Positions 37,001 through 48,846 of a DNA stretch of 64,000 bases are shown here, piece after piece. The notes under the pieces were generated by a model that saw only the letters and a list, made by a program, of their open reading frames with translations, was not told where the DNA came from and searched no databases. Position 1 is the first letter of the stretch, and each line of letters starts with the position of its first letter. The position numbers and the translations under genes are program-made. Source of the DNA: Meandrina meandrites (Eukaryota > Cnidaria > Anthozoa > Scleractinia > Meandrinidae); assembly GCA_963693305.1 (NCBI GenBank), contig OY855905.1:39225695-39289694 (forward strand). The letters run 5' to 3'.

Positions 37001-40000
37001 TTGCAAATGTGGCTAAGAGAGTTAAACGACATCAGGAAGCATCGGGTACTACATATCAACATACGCCATGGTAATTAAGAGAGAAATGCTCTTTTCAAGA
37101 CGTAGAATAGATTAATTCCAGTTTTGTCGACTGACAGGCTATCTCATTGTGTCAAGGTATAGCTTATTAATTAGTTCTGGCCTCTTCCCGTATCGCATAA
37201 GCCTCTGTTCGTTTATTTCACGGAACGCCCTTTAGTTTATTACAATGTGTTTCGGGTATAATAAGAAGGACGAGGGCATCAAAGTTTTGGCGTTAGCGAT
37301 GAAAACCATTTGTAAGGAAATTGAATTTACGTCTGAAGAGCTTCGTATGAGTCCTGGGATTTAAACGAAACTGAAACTGTTACGAGTTCTAAAATTAAGC
37401 CAAAATGCGTATTGTCGGTCTTAGATGAAACATTTCGTGGCAAGGGACTGAATTAATTCACTCTATTCTATTATTTTTGCAGAATAATCCATAGCAGTTG
37501 CAGTTTAAAAGGTGATGATAGGCAGATTGCCAAACTCGTTTAACAGGAAATGTAGCTACGAGCTGTGGCATGTCGTGTTGGCTCACGATCCAGGTTCAAG
37601 ACTAATGCCATTCGAAGATGCTCGCTGAAACGTCCCTACATCAGTCAAGAGAAAAGCGAAGAAATGTTTGCGATTACCAACGTCTTCGGCGAATCGTAAC
37701 AATCACAGCCCACATTTCAAGACTAGAGAGGCACCTTTGTTTCCAATAACGTTATAAAAACTGTGAATTAAATCAAGACCCATTTATATTATGGATAATT
37801 CGTTGTGGTGGTTAGCGAGAATTGCTTGATTCCTAGTAGAGGAGAATATTTTATTCAGAAGGTATTACTGATGTAGTAAGGTGCCAAGACTGCTTGTCTC
37901 CAATGAATGTATGTAAACTCATTGTGCTCATGTGATGAGTTCTAACAATGAATGAAGGCAAAAGATGAAAGGTACTTTGCTACTTTTGTTTCGCTTTTCA
38001 AATTTCACTCTTCATGACTGTCGAGTGAAATATTTTTCCGAGTTGCGATCGATAGCTTCGTACGCAGGTCTGTAAATTCAGTGACTCAGGACAATATGGA
38101 TGGATCTTGGTAAACTTTAAATTACCAGCTAATTATTTAAATGGTTTTAAAGACGAAATTATGTTAATTGCTGCATCTTTCGTATGTAAAAGGAGAGATC
38201 TGGTAAATAATTTTTCAAATTGCACTATGAAAAATCGCATTGAAAGTCCTTTATAAATAAATCCTCCGAAATTGAAGGAAGCCCGTATTTATCAACATTA
38301 TTTTTGTGGCCTCTAACTGCAGTACTAAAAGTAGTCAAATTATCTTTTATCTTGCTTGGCTAGCATTAGTATTCTGGGCTCCTACATGATATCAATCTTT
38401 CAATTTCGTAATTAAGCTGCCTCGATCAAACGAATTTCCATCTTTATCAGTTGTCAGAAGTGGTTCGTTGCTATAGACATAGTTAGAATGCCTTGGGAAA
38501 TAACATGAGCTGTCATTTTGCGCGCTCGATTTTGATTAGGTGAAGATTTGTAAGTGCACATGTTACAACATGTACATGCATGCTATCGTTTGTTCATTTA
38601 GTGAAGTACAGCAAAAGGTGTATCTGAGCTAGCTGCTCGCAAGGATCTTGCTTAATCCATATAAAAAAATATACTATAAAATTGGTTGTATTATTGCAGT
38701 GTTTGTTGTTGTTGAAGAATATACTTTTTAGGATTGTGGTTTCGAAAATTGTTTTGTTTCTGTCTCAGATAGAATGCGATCACGAGGTCATGGCTGTCGG
38801 CCACCTTAATAGGACTCGTTGATTTTAGCGCGTGCATGTACAGTGTACGCGAACATAAAAAAGCAACGTTTGTCTTGCCAGCGGTAAATTAAATGATTTA
38901 GAACCAGTTTTTTGGCCATAGACTTTTCGATCTGTGCCATACTCAGCCATGAAATCCTCTACTCATTGCTTTGCCAGAGTATAATATTGACGTCAGTTTG
39001 ACAATATGTGGTTCATTTATGCCCGACAACGGCCATTATCGGGAAGGACTGAAATTTAGGCTGTCCCAGCCAACTCCAGTGTAGCATGTAAACATCTTTC
39101 TCTGGCATTTTTGGATCTGTAAAGTACCCTGAAGGTGCTTCGCCTTTCATGACACGAAAATGCGTACGAATAACCGTATGTATTTATAATTGTCTTACAC
39201 AGTCACAGAGATAAAGTTTGTGTTGAGGCTACACATGTTTAAACCTGATTGGTAAAGCTACTTGTAAGCGTTTGCAAAGACAATCTTTGTAAGAAAATTG
39301 AATTTATGTCTGAGGAGCTTTGTATGAGACCTTGGAATTGAGTCCTCGTGTGAGTCCTTGCAACAGAATTCATGGGATTGAAACAAAGCTGAAACTGTTA
39401 CGAGTTTTAAAAAATCCAAAAGTACGTATTGTCAATCTGACACGCGAATTCCATGGCAATGGACTACAGTTAAAAAGGCGATGATAAGCAGATTGCCAAA
39501 CTCGTTTAACAGGAAATGTAGCCACGAGCTGTGGCATGTCGTGTTGGCTCACGATCCAGGTTCAAGACTAATGCCATTCGAAGATGCTCGCTGAAACGTC
39601 CCTACATCAGTCAAGAGAAAAGCGAAGAAATGTTTGCGACTATCAACGCCTTCGGCAAATCGTAACAATCGCAGCCTACGGTCAAGTTATACGATGACTG
39701 CAAACAAAGAGTCCTCTCTTTGTTTCAAAGCTGTGCATACGTAGTACGCTACGCTACAGTTTGCCTACGTGATAGCATTTACCTTCTATTTCATTATGAA
39801 GACCGCAGAGGTACCTTTGATTCCAATAACGTTATAATAACTGTGAATTTAATTGAAACCCCTTTGTAATGGATAATTCGTTGTGGTGGTAAGCGAGAAT
39901 TGCTTGATGTTTAGTAGAGATGAATATTTTATTCAGAAGGTGCCTGAACAGTAGTTCTACTGATGTAGTAAGGTGCCAAGAGTGCCTGTCTCCAATGAAT

Positions 40001-41123
40001 GCATATGAGCTCATTTTACTCCTGTCAGTGTTTTAACAATAAATTAACGCAAAAGATGAAAAGTGCTTTGCTATCGAAGAGTGATGGGTGCTTAACCGCT
40101 TCCTGATCACATTTAAAAATCTTTTTTGGGGTAAAGGGGTGAAATGGGCATTGACTTTTTATTAGTGTTGAATGGCTCTTTTAAGAGAGACTAGATGTTA
40201 CTGTATTGCGCTGTGAACAGGACAATATAGTGTTCTTCTGGTGAATTCTCTTTATGCAGCGTTCTTGATAAGATAACAAGATTAAAACTTTAAAATACTC
40301 CAGTGTTTTCCATTGGTCATTTGTTGCAGGGGAAACTGAATCCGTGTCGTGTTGCAGGCCCTATCTTTGAGGCTTCTTTGCATACCTTGCTGTATTGAGA
40401 GTTCAGGTTCGTGGAATGGCGGACGGGTGATAGACATTAGGATGAAGATGAATGTTAAAATAAACTTAAAATTGTCTATATCTCTTAAATGCAGTAATAT
40501 GTTAAAAAACCATAGCTCTAAATATAATTGGCTAAATATATAATTAAATTTCCTTTTTCTGCAAGGTAGGTAGCAGTTGAAGTGTCAAGATATGAGATCT
40601 TGCAACGGCCATTTATTGACGGACATATTCTTTAAAGTTTCTTAACTGGTTAGTAATGTTTGTCTCCAGCGAAATGTTCTTTAAAGACAAGTCCAAGCAT
40701 GCAGTAAAGAAATCGAGTCAGAGCTTTGTTAATTATAGCAAGTAGACCTTTACCAGTTCCGATTGTTTTGTTGTAAGGCAATCGGGTGCAGCGACAGTTG
40801 TTCGTCTCTCCTATGAAAGAAAACACGCATATTGGTTAAGTAAGAATAATTTTACTTTTCATTATACTATACTGCTTAATCTGAGTTTTGTCTTTTCATG
40901 AATTATAATCAATTCTCAGCAACTTAAAACAAATATTTCAGCTTGTTCTTTCACTAGAAACTGCCTCTGTTATAATTTGTTTAATGGCCAATTATATTAA
41001 TTAAAAAACTGTTATTTTAACTCTCCGGGATTCATACTAAAAAAGGTTACCAGCAACAGCGCCTTGAATGTACACAGCGATCAGGACAGCTGCAATGGAC
41101 ACTTTAACAGCAACCATTTTCAT
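30012..41123 (-). CDS. Secreted 17-cysteine protein, possible cystine-knot-type factor
   Basis: Six minus-strand exons in order: 41123-41051, 40810-40754, 32516-32443, 31989-31716, 31337-31219, 30089-30012; 675 bases, 224 residues plus TAA, all junctions GT-AG and phase-consistent (1,1,0,1,0). Exon one is a signal peptide (MKMVAVKVSIAAVLIAVY ... GAVAG). The mature chain has 17 cysteines, including three copies of a D-[IV]-G-x-C motif (DVGRCEEIC, DIGSCVGVC, DVGMCVGAGC) and the pair KKCGC. The C-x-C near a VxVIKKC strand recalls C-terminal cystine-knot (CTCK) growth factors, but the match is by eye and the family is not certain. There is no membrane segment or dibasic repeat array, so a soluble secreted product is expected. 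Intron 2 is 8.2 kb and full of duplications. It lies in opposite orientation to the CRD family and looks unrelated to it. Confidence 0.82.
30335..30480. repeat. Second copy of the repeat found upstream of gene A
   Basis: Shares GAATAACTAGCCGGCCGAAA-type sequence, ACATTACTTTCGGTA and CCAATCAGCGCGCG with 2865-3022, ending AAAGCACTATTCAC. Downstream of the minus-strand gene's first-exon side it lies in the intron between its last two exons. Confidence 0.65.
30890..31110. mobile_element. Palindromic repeat with GGGGAGCTCAAATATT core
   Basis: Contains GGGGAGCTCAAATATT, then TTATTCCACTCGCGC... mirrored by GCGCGAGTGGAATAA after a GATATGAGAT/ATCTCATATC pair. Related copies lie at about 25430-25560 and 60700-60890. 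It sits in the last intron of the minus-strand gene. Confidence 0.7.
32797..33985. repeat. Three copies of a short interspersed repeat
   Basis: Copies at about 32797-32906, 32937-33045 and 33862-33985 each read TGCACGTTTT CTAAA, TCACGTGGCGC, then CGTTCCGCGTTGACACGTG and end near CTGATTGGAGCGC. The first two are adjacent in tandem. All lie in intron 2 of the minus-strand gene. Confidence 0.8.
33084..33256 (-). other. Candidate orphan exon inside intron 2 of the minus-strand gene
   Basis: On the minus strand an acceptor (GTTGATTAG) at 33258-33257 opens a frame with SISSDYTPRSLRVDKADGHQ, then SWDISYMTCPLGTDTLLSQY, closed by a weak donor (GGTTTC). It reads more like protein than the opposite strand does. 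It enters in phase 2 and leaves in phase 1, so it cannot be inserted in the six-exon model without breaking the frame. It may be a relic or belong to another transcript. Confidence 0.3.
34583..40075. repeat. Tandem segmental duplications in intron 2 of the minus-strand gene
   Basis: Three units start near 34.58, 35.44 and 37.98 kb; the first is partial (about 0.85 kb) and the others are 2.0-2.5 kb. Landmarks recur in order: GATAAAGTCTATGGTGCAAG (34583, 35441), TTTCACTTTTCAAATTT (35020, 35862, 37989), GTATGTAAAAGGAGAGAT (35216, 36057, 38181), GGCATGTCGTGTTGGCTCAC (37567, 39534). The stretch around 37517-37672 is nearly identical to 39487-39645. No ORF is conserved between the copies. Confidence 0.85.
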
Positions 41124-41696
41124 CAATCAATGATCATCAACAGGGACGGATATGCAACCTTCTCTGAATGCTGTATGCGAAGTAGATTAAAAAAAGGATA
41201 GGCCGCGTCTTTGTAGACTTCAGAAGTCTGTCACGTGCACCGCCCAACAAAGAAAGAGCCAATCGCAAGCTAGATAGTAGGTCTATGTTTTTATATTTGA
41301 GTAACCACGACTCTACGTGGATGTAGGCGAAAGCTGCAGCAAATTGGTGCAGAAAAATGGATCCTCACCAAAACAACGTAACCAAAATTTTGGAATAATT
41401 TTGGAATAAGGTGTATTTCCCAATAGAAATCTATGTCAGTGTGAGAAGATTAGAATCCTTAGTCTTTAACAGGAGCCCATTCTCTAATCAGAAGTTTTCT
41501 TATCTTGTTTTTTTTTTCAGATGACATCTCGCTTTGTTCCTCCTCTTACTAACTGTTTCTCTAAAGATAAAACATTGTTGCATCGTTGAGTTTTATGCTT
41601 TTAAGCTTTTCGAAATCATGCAATTCGAATCACATGCGCACATGAGGTTTTACTTTTTGAAACTTTCTGTTTGGTACACTATAAATCAATACTGCT

Positions 41697-42197
41697 TTAA
41701 GGTCATTCCACTAACAGAACCTGCATTCAGATTATTGTCAAACTTTGCCTATCGATTGTTTATCTTATAGGAAATTAAATTTTGAATAAAAATGGGGGGT
41801 AGGGTGTTATAGGAAATTAAATTTTGAAATAAAAATGGGGGGTCTCCATGCTCGTTTAAGAGTAAAAACACCTTGTTTATACCAAATAAATCCTTATAAT
41901 ATCACCATGATTATAGTCACGATTGTTGGCTAAATTCACGTTTCCGACGATTGTTTCTTATTCTACACTGAGAATTATTCCATATTTATTTTTCACAAAG
42001 AAAATTATTAATCAATTCAAAATAACAGAAAAAAATAAGATAGGTCACCGTACTCGTTTTCGAGAAAATGACGGTTAACCTCTATGTCGAGGTGTAGCCA
42101 TGAAGAAAAAGCCGCCATTTTTAATGCGCGCGCGCTAATCACGCGGAAAATCATGCGCAGTAGGGATGCGCAATGCAATACTAGGGAATTACCTTAA
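41697..42197. mobile_element. TTAA-flanked TIR element, copy 1
   Basis: Starts TTAAGGTCATTCC and ends GGGAATTACCTTAA, so TTAA lies at both outer edges. The interior (AATAACAGAAAAAAAT, GTAGCCATGAAGAAAAAGCC, ACGCGGAAAATCATGCGCAG) reappears in reverse orientation at 46316-46771. Non-coding. TTAA borders are the hallmark of piggyBac-type insertion; the class is inferred from this only. Confidence 0.7.
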
Positions 42198-44044
42198 ACT
42201 GAGCGTTAATCCCAATGTATATGTCGTGCTTTAAATTTATTAATATTGTTAGTTTAAAATTTTTTCAAGTCCTCCTGCGGAAAGTAGAATAGCAAAAAGC
42301 ATTTAATTTGCATCAAATGTGAGTATTAGCGGGATCATTTACTGTCGGTATTGTGCGGTATCGGATAAAAAGCTGCACGTTTTCTTTCAAAAACGTGAGA
42401 TGAGTTCATGAGTTCATCAGGTCTGCTATTGTCTCATGTGCCCTTTATTCTATTTTTGTTTCTCATATGTTCTCAGTGCACGACCAAGCTTGTTTTGATT
42501 CACTTCAAAGTTTGACCACATGCAAAGATCTAGTTATAACTACTTTTGTCATCCTTTGCCATCACTCGAATTGTCGACTGCATTTATTTTCTCAGTACCT
42601 TTTTAAGGTTTGACGAATGTGAAGAACGAAAGTTATTCCACAAAACTAGCACAAATTATTTAAACACCGATGGAATTTGAACATCTTGGGATGAACGTTA
42701 TCGCAGGCAGATTCAAAGCAAGATTCGATAAAATTATGTTTTGTCTCTCCCTAATAAGATTAGGGCGCGTGGTAAGTTTCAGGGTAACAAAAATCATCAG
42801 CTATTTGAAAAGCTTGGCAATGAATGAAACTTACTCATGAAAATTACGATTGTTGGACTTTTTTCATTTGCTGAATATAAAGTATGTCAACATTTTACCC
42901 TCAGCCATTTGGGAAAAAAATAAAACAAAACAAAAGAGACTGTGCTGTGGAATCGTCAGCTGAAACAGTTGCTTTTAATTTTTGACCTGATCTTCACATT
43001 TCTGTCTAAACAGTTTTAAAGTTGATTATAGTGTAAGCGCAGAATATAGTAAAGAATTCATATAATTCAATGGGTGAAAAAATAGAAAGGGGTTTGTGCT
43101 ACTAAGTGTTTACCGAGTTTTCGATAAAAAAGGATATGCCCTGAAGACCTGAGTTTATTCCAAAGTGTTTATGTTGGCTCATATAGCTAATGGTAAATTC
43201 CCCTTTTAAAAGAAACTTTGGTACACAAGCTAAAAATTATGCCCGCTTATAAAAGAGTAGTTCCTGCATTTTCGCGCCATTGCATTATAAGTTCTAAAAA
43301 CAAATCTGCCAGTTAAGAGATACAGAAAACTTATGGTTAAGAAATTAGTTTCGAGTTGCTGATTAAAAATAAAAGCGTTCTAGCTGTTGTAAACACGACA
43401 GAGCGTCGCTGATGGCGGATGTTATTATTTCACCACGGATCTGATATTAACTGATAAAAAGGATGTGTGTACATACGTATGCGTCTGTTTACGAGACCAT
43501 TGTCAAGTGTTTTGTGCCGAGTAAGACTCACAGCGTTTATTAACGTCTGGCGACCAAGGAGGAAAAGAAAGTATGAATAACATCCTTGGTTCTGAAATTA
43601 CTTGAGCATGGAACAGAACTTCCTACTCCAGGGGGGGGGGGGGGGGGGGGAAGAGGGGAGAGGATTTTATATTTTTATGCCGGTATGTGTGCCGCTCGAC
43701 ATGGTTGGAACTTACTTGTGTTAGCTTAGCTAAGCTTAACTGGGATGGGGTTTATCTTTTTTAATTTAATTTAATTATCAAATTCTTTAATGAAAATGAA
43801 AGTTCCTCGCGAATCGGGGGTGGGAGGATATTTCTTTTTGTTAGTGATGCTCCCCTGGGAACCTGAACCTTTTAAGAACTGAATCTCTTCTACGCAACAG
43901 TGCATTTTTAATTCTAAACCAGAACGAACATTTTAATGCTATATCCTATATCCTATCACTAAAACACGAGGGGGAGGGGGGGGGGGGGGGGGGGCTGGCG
44001 TGGTCCCTTTCATCGTGTAAACCGGTGTAAAAACGTCGATTTAA

Positions 44045-44096
<52 letters not shown>

Positions 44097-46315
44097 GTAA
44101 TAATAATAATAATAATAATGACAAAAGACTCACGCGCACGGGACAAAGAACAAATCCTGTGTGCCCGACTGATGGAAGTTAAACCCATGCATGACCTGAT
44201 GATCTTATCACTGAGCTACAGCGAGGGAGAAAGCTTTTACCATCTACCCATCAGTAAACATGCATGATGATTCAACCTGCTCTAAGCAAGGCGCGCGATA
44301 GCCGCTCTTGCACGAAATTTTGGCAAAATTCAATTAAAGGTTGATGTGTTGTCGCTAACGTTTGCCCGGATTCGCGCTATTTGCAGACGACAGGCCTTTT
44401 TAATTAATTAACAGGGAATTAAAATGTTTTCTCTAGATTGGGCTGCCTCATAGATTATACTATCTCTGTAGTAGGAATTACTGATATCAAATAACTTTTA
44501 ATACAAATATTTTTCGTTTATCCAAGGCAAACGCTTTCATGACCTAGCCATTCTGCACTCCGCGCTAACGTTTTTCGTAAATACTACGTATTTGGCTACG
44601 ATCTTTTGCGAAAAGAGTTGAAGTCGTTGAGACATTTACATCTATGCGCATGACATTTGAATTTGCGTGACATTTATTTTGTCTATCTCCCTTAATTTAA
44701 CAAAAGTGAAACTTAACAGTATGTCAAACGTCAGCTGAGAAACTAGTGGCCCTCGATCCTATAATTACGTATATACCCTTAAAATAGTGCAACATTGAAA
44801 GCACGTGTGTGCTTAATTCTTATGCAACAGTTATTGTTATGTAATAGCATAGGACACGTGCGGGGCCTGGACAAGGGGGTATGGTTTCTTCAATGTATTG
44901 ACCCCCCCCCCCCCCCCCCCCTCGTGATAATTTGACTCGTGGCAAGGGTACAAAGCAGTCGTTATTTCATTCATTCTTGCTTTTTCTCGCTGGATGACAC
45001 GTTCGTTTTCACGTCCCTCCTCCTCCCCTTGTCCTGTCCGCTTTGTTTCCTTGTGGTATTTTAGTTTAGTTTATTAGGCGTTTTTGTGCCCTCACCTTTA
45101 CTGGGCTCAACACAATTTCTAGAGCCAATTGTTTTTGTATTAATTATTATTCTGCCGTTAGCCATTTTACTCCATCTGGAATTGTCTGTCTTTATTCGAG
45201 TGCCAAGTAAACGAGCGCGGGTATGCAGCCTACTAGTTTGTGAGTCCCTAGCTTGGGAAGGGGAGAATGGCATCAATAGCTATGATGGCCTTTCTAAGAG
45301 TAGTTATTTTTAAAGTTACTGGGCAATGAGTTTCAGAGTCTGGAGGCAGACAAGCCAAATGTTCTCTCTTCTTCAGTTTCACGACTGAAGCGAGGGCAGA
45401 CGAGGTTTAAGGCACTATAGCGACCAGTTCGTGTGTGCAAGGCTGCATTACAGATCACCGTTTGAAATTCACACGTGGTTTGTTTTATTGCATACTTTGG
45501 TGTTGTCCTAGATCTTTAAAATACAAAATTTATGGCTCGGCGTAATGTTACAACTTAAATAATTTTGGGAGTAAAACCGCTGACTGTTGTACGTAAACTG
45601 TGAGCCATCGACAGTGTTGAACTTAAAATACATTCATTCATTATATATAGCTATTGTTTAGCATTTGTTAATGATTTTTTTTTCTAGTTATCATTACATA
45701 TATCTGGCCTAGTATTTAAATGCCTAGTATTTTGGTTTATTCTGCTTTAGGTCTTCTTGAAAGTTCATAAAGCTCAGTGCTGCTGCAAATGACTGCAAAT
45801 GGCCGATTATTCACGAAGTTGTGCTAGAACTTTCAACGAACTAAAGCTTAAACACGTTTAAAGGTTGTTTAAAAACACGGTTTAAAATTGTTTTCTTCTT
45901 AGAAGTTGCCACGGAAGCTGTTAATCTGGTCTTGCGGAAAACAAATATCGTGAGATATTTGTAATCGTTTCAAGCGTTATTTGTACTCAACGAAGTGGAG
46001 TTGGATACTAAGGGTGTTTAGTATAATTTCCAGAGGTAAATATAAGAAGCGGACATTCTGATAAGCCGAGAAGCTCGGCTTATGACGCTATACTCACCGC
46101 GCTAGGCGGTGAATATAGCATTTCAGGGCTTGGTTACTAAGCCGCCCCACCATTGTCATCCAGACAAGTAAACATGTCGGACAATTGCTGAATGAAGTTT
46201 CCGTTTATTCGAAAGAAATCAGTCCAAGTCCGGATACCTAGAACAGTGGGAAGTTTGGAAAATAATTAACAGGCGTTTGAACCAAAAAGATGTTCAAAAA
46301 ATTGTGTTCAAGGCA
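42198..46315. other. Intergenic region between two inverted TTAA elements
   Basis: No supported exon. Contents: poly-G runs at 43631-43650 and 43976-43994, an AAT trinucleotide microsatellite (44045-44120), a tRNA-like SINE relic on the minus strand (about 44150-44222, TAGCTCAGTGATAAGATC), a poly-C run (44902-44921) and small hairpins near 46060-46130. Confidence 0.55.
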
Positions 46316-46771
46316 TTAAGGTCGTTCCAACCGGCATTGTATTGAGGATCCCTACTGCGCATAATTTCTCGTATGATTATTGTGCGCACATTAAAAAACG
46401 GCGGCTTTTTTCTTCACGGCGAGGCCTCGCCAGGGAAGTAAATCGTCATTTTCTAGAAAAAAAGAGAACGGTGACCTTTCATTTTTTTCTGTTGTTTTGA
46501 ATTGAGTAATAAAAAATAAATGAGGACCAATTCTCAGTGTAGCCAAGAAACAATGGTCGGAAACGTGAATTTAGCAAGCAATCGTGACCATAATCATGTT
46601 AACATTACAAGGATTTATTGGGTATAAGCAAGGGACAGATCCTAAAAGAGTACGGGCCGGGACCCCTCCATTTTTATTTCAAAATTTAAGCTCCTATAAT
46701 TACAACAATCATAGGCAAGGTTTGACATAAAACACAGTCGCGGGTTCTATATTTCAGTGGAATGACCTTAA
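46316..46771. mobile_element. TTAA-flanked TIR element, copy 2 (inverted relative to copy 1)
   Basis: TTAAGGTCGTTCC at the left edge and GGAATGACCTTAA at the right edge. The interior is the reverse complement of 41697-42197 with clear divergence. Non-coding. Confidence 0.7.
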
Positions 46772-48190
46772 GAGATAGTAAACACAGTAGTTTCGTAGAT
46801 CATACGGCGCGATGACAAACTGTGTCAGATCACGTGACCGAAAATTAATTTTCTTCAGACCAGAGCTACTCACCTCAAGACGACTAATAAGCACAATTGC
46901 CAATAAGTTACCAACGTCAAACAAAAGTACCAGACGATGAATTTCTTTTTCGTAGTGTTTCTTTTGTTCCGTTTTATTACCTAACTTGTGTGTGAATTGA
47001 TTCGCAAATCAATGTATTAAACTGGTTTACATGTATACAAGCCAACAGCTGTGAAAATTAGAATAAAGCAATCATTCGCCTCAGGCTTAGTGAATCTCGG
47101 TGAATATTTCCCGAAATTCAATTCGCCATCGGCGAATAATTGTTAAATATTCGGTTATAGCTGTTAAGAGCTGATAAAACAGGGAAAAAGCTTTGGAACA
47201 AGAAGGAGAAGCAAATGCATGAGTTCGCCTCTGGAGTTAACTTTTTCCTGCCTTGCTATACCATGCTGATGTGTTCTAGCAAGGACGACAAAGCTGTCCA
47301 AAGTAAAGAAACTCCTGGAGAATTAGAACCTAGACTGATATGCAGGGCTCTTCATGCATATTGATAGTCGAGTCGAGCGCGTTCACCATCTTGTCACGAC
47401 AGAGCCGTGTGAGCTCATTTGTTCACCATCTTGTCACGACAGAGCCGTGTGAGCTCATTTGTATGTTATACCATCAGCGTAAAGAAATATAGGCCTGAAC
47501 CGCTGTACGGACAGAATCATAAACATCAAACGCTCAGTCTCAGGTCCTTCTTCGCGAACACTAACCTTGCTAGTTATTACTGCACGCACTACGGAAAAGA
47601 ACAAGGTTTCAAGTTAGTCCCATATAATAAAGGTAATAAAAAGTAAACTTCAAATGTGAAAATCTTCAGTGAAACGTGTGCTTTAACACCCCCGAAACAT
47701 AAATAGAAGAGGGGCTATTTCTACCAAGGCTTTGCCAAAGGTTTTGTTTCAATTTTTTTTTACCTTAAGCGAGGGCTACTTATGTATGGTGCTGTTGTCT
47801 TAAGGTGGCCGTATCAAAACACGCCATTCATATTTTAGTTTACAAAATATCTTAGGTTACCAGAGATGTTTTAAAAAATACCCGAGGAGGTTGAATTAAA
47901 CTAAAAAATCAAACGAGACAAGGAAACTTAAAAAACGTTGAGAAACGTCACTCTCTAGATACAAAACACCATTTACTCACTGCTTTTTGTAATTGCGTTT
48001 TACGATTCCTATAGTGCCTTATTTACCATTGAAATCTTGCCTTGATCATAAGTTTATTTTAGAAATCAATGAATCATTGAATAGACATGCTGGTACATGC
48101 ATTTTCTTTTCTTATCTTCAGAAGAGAAACAATTTCCATAAATGGCGTGCAAGCGAGAAAAGTTTTTAAACAAACTAGTAGTCATTGGAG
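46772..48190. other. Intergenic region ahead of gene D
   Basis: No supported exon. It holds an exact 40-base tandem duplication (47380-47459). The promoter of gene D probably lies near the right end. Confidence 0.45.
47380..47459. repeat. Exact 40-bp tandem duplication
   Basis: Two back-to-back identical 40-base units starting GTTCACCATCTTGTCACGAC. Lack of any difference suggests a recent duplication or an assembly artefact. Confidence 0.95.
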
Positions 48191-48250
48191 TGAGATAAGA
48201 TTTAATCAGAAGAACAGATTCGAAGAAGCCGTTGTGTTCCTGTTCAAAAG
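48191..48250 (+). other. Putative non-coding 5' exon of gene D (left limit unknown)
   Basis: A strong donor (AAGGTAAGTT) at 48251 pairs with the acceptor at 48826-48827 (TTACTTAATAG), 19 bases before the start ATG of gene D. Layout as in genes B, C and E. Confidence 0.4.
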
Positions 48251-48846
48251 GTAAGTTCTTTTTAAAAAATGTTTGTTGAATTTTGGTCTGTTATCTACAA
48301 ACCACTATAATCTGCAAATTAACGGATCTTCTCTTGATCTTCGCTTATTATGGAAATGTTAGCTTTGAAATTTTCTTCGACTGATTTTATATCTTGTTAA
48401 TTCCAGCTTCTGGTAGAAAGGGAAACTCCTTTAAATTTAACGAAAATATCCACCCTAGATTTTTGCTACTTATTTGGCACAAATAATTAAGTACTGATCC
48501 AGGATAAGGGATTTGTCAAATTTGTTTTGTAGACAACCTCTCGAGCGGAAACTAAACGACAGCTAGACTCTATCGCCTTTGTATTCTCAAATCTTTAGTT
48601 AAGATTGATTAATACAGATTATCTTTTATCAGAATATAATTTTATACAAGAATAAAACAAATGATAGAAACGCCACGCCATGTTTCCGAGGTTTTCAGTG
48701 TACAACGTATTCCTAATTGTGTGTCGTGTAGATAGTCTTGAAAAATAATCCTAGCTAATTATTTGAGATACCTTTTCTCGACAACTTGCTGTTGTCAACT
48801 TACAGTTTTGGTGTTTTTACTTAATAGGACATTTTGGACCACAAAT

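Noticed and set aside
43946..44188. Poly-Ile ORF
   Set aside because: Translation of the AAT microsatellite.
45061..45313. Membrane-like ORFs on both strands
   Set aside because: Overlapping antisense ORFs without splice sites or a recognisable family; hydrophobic run is AT-rich chance.
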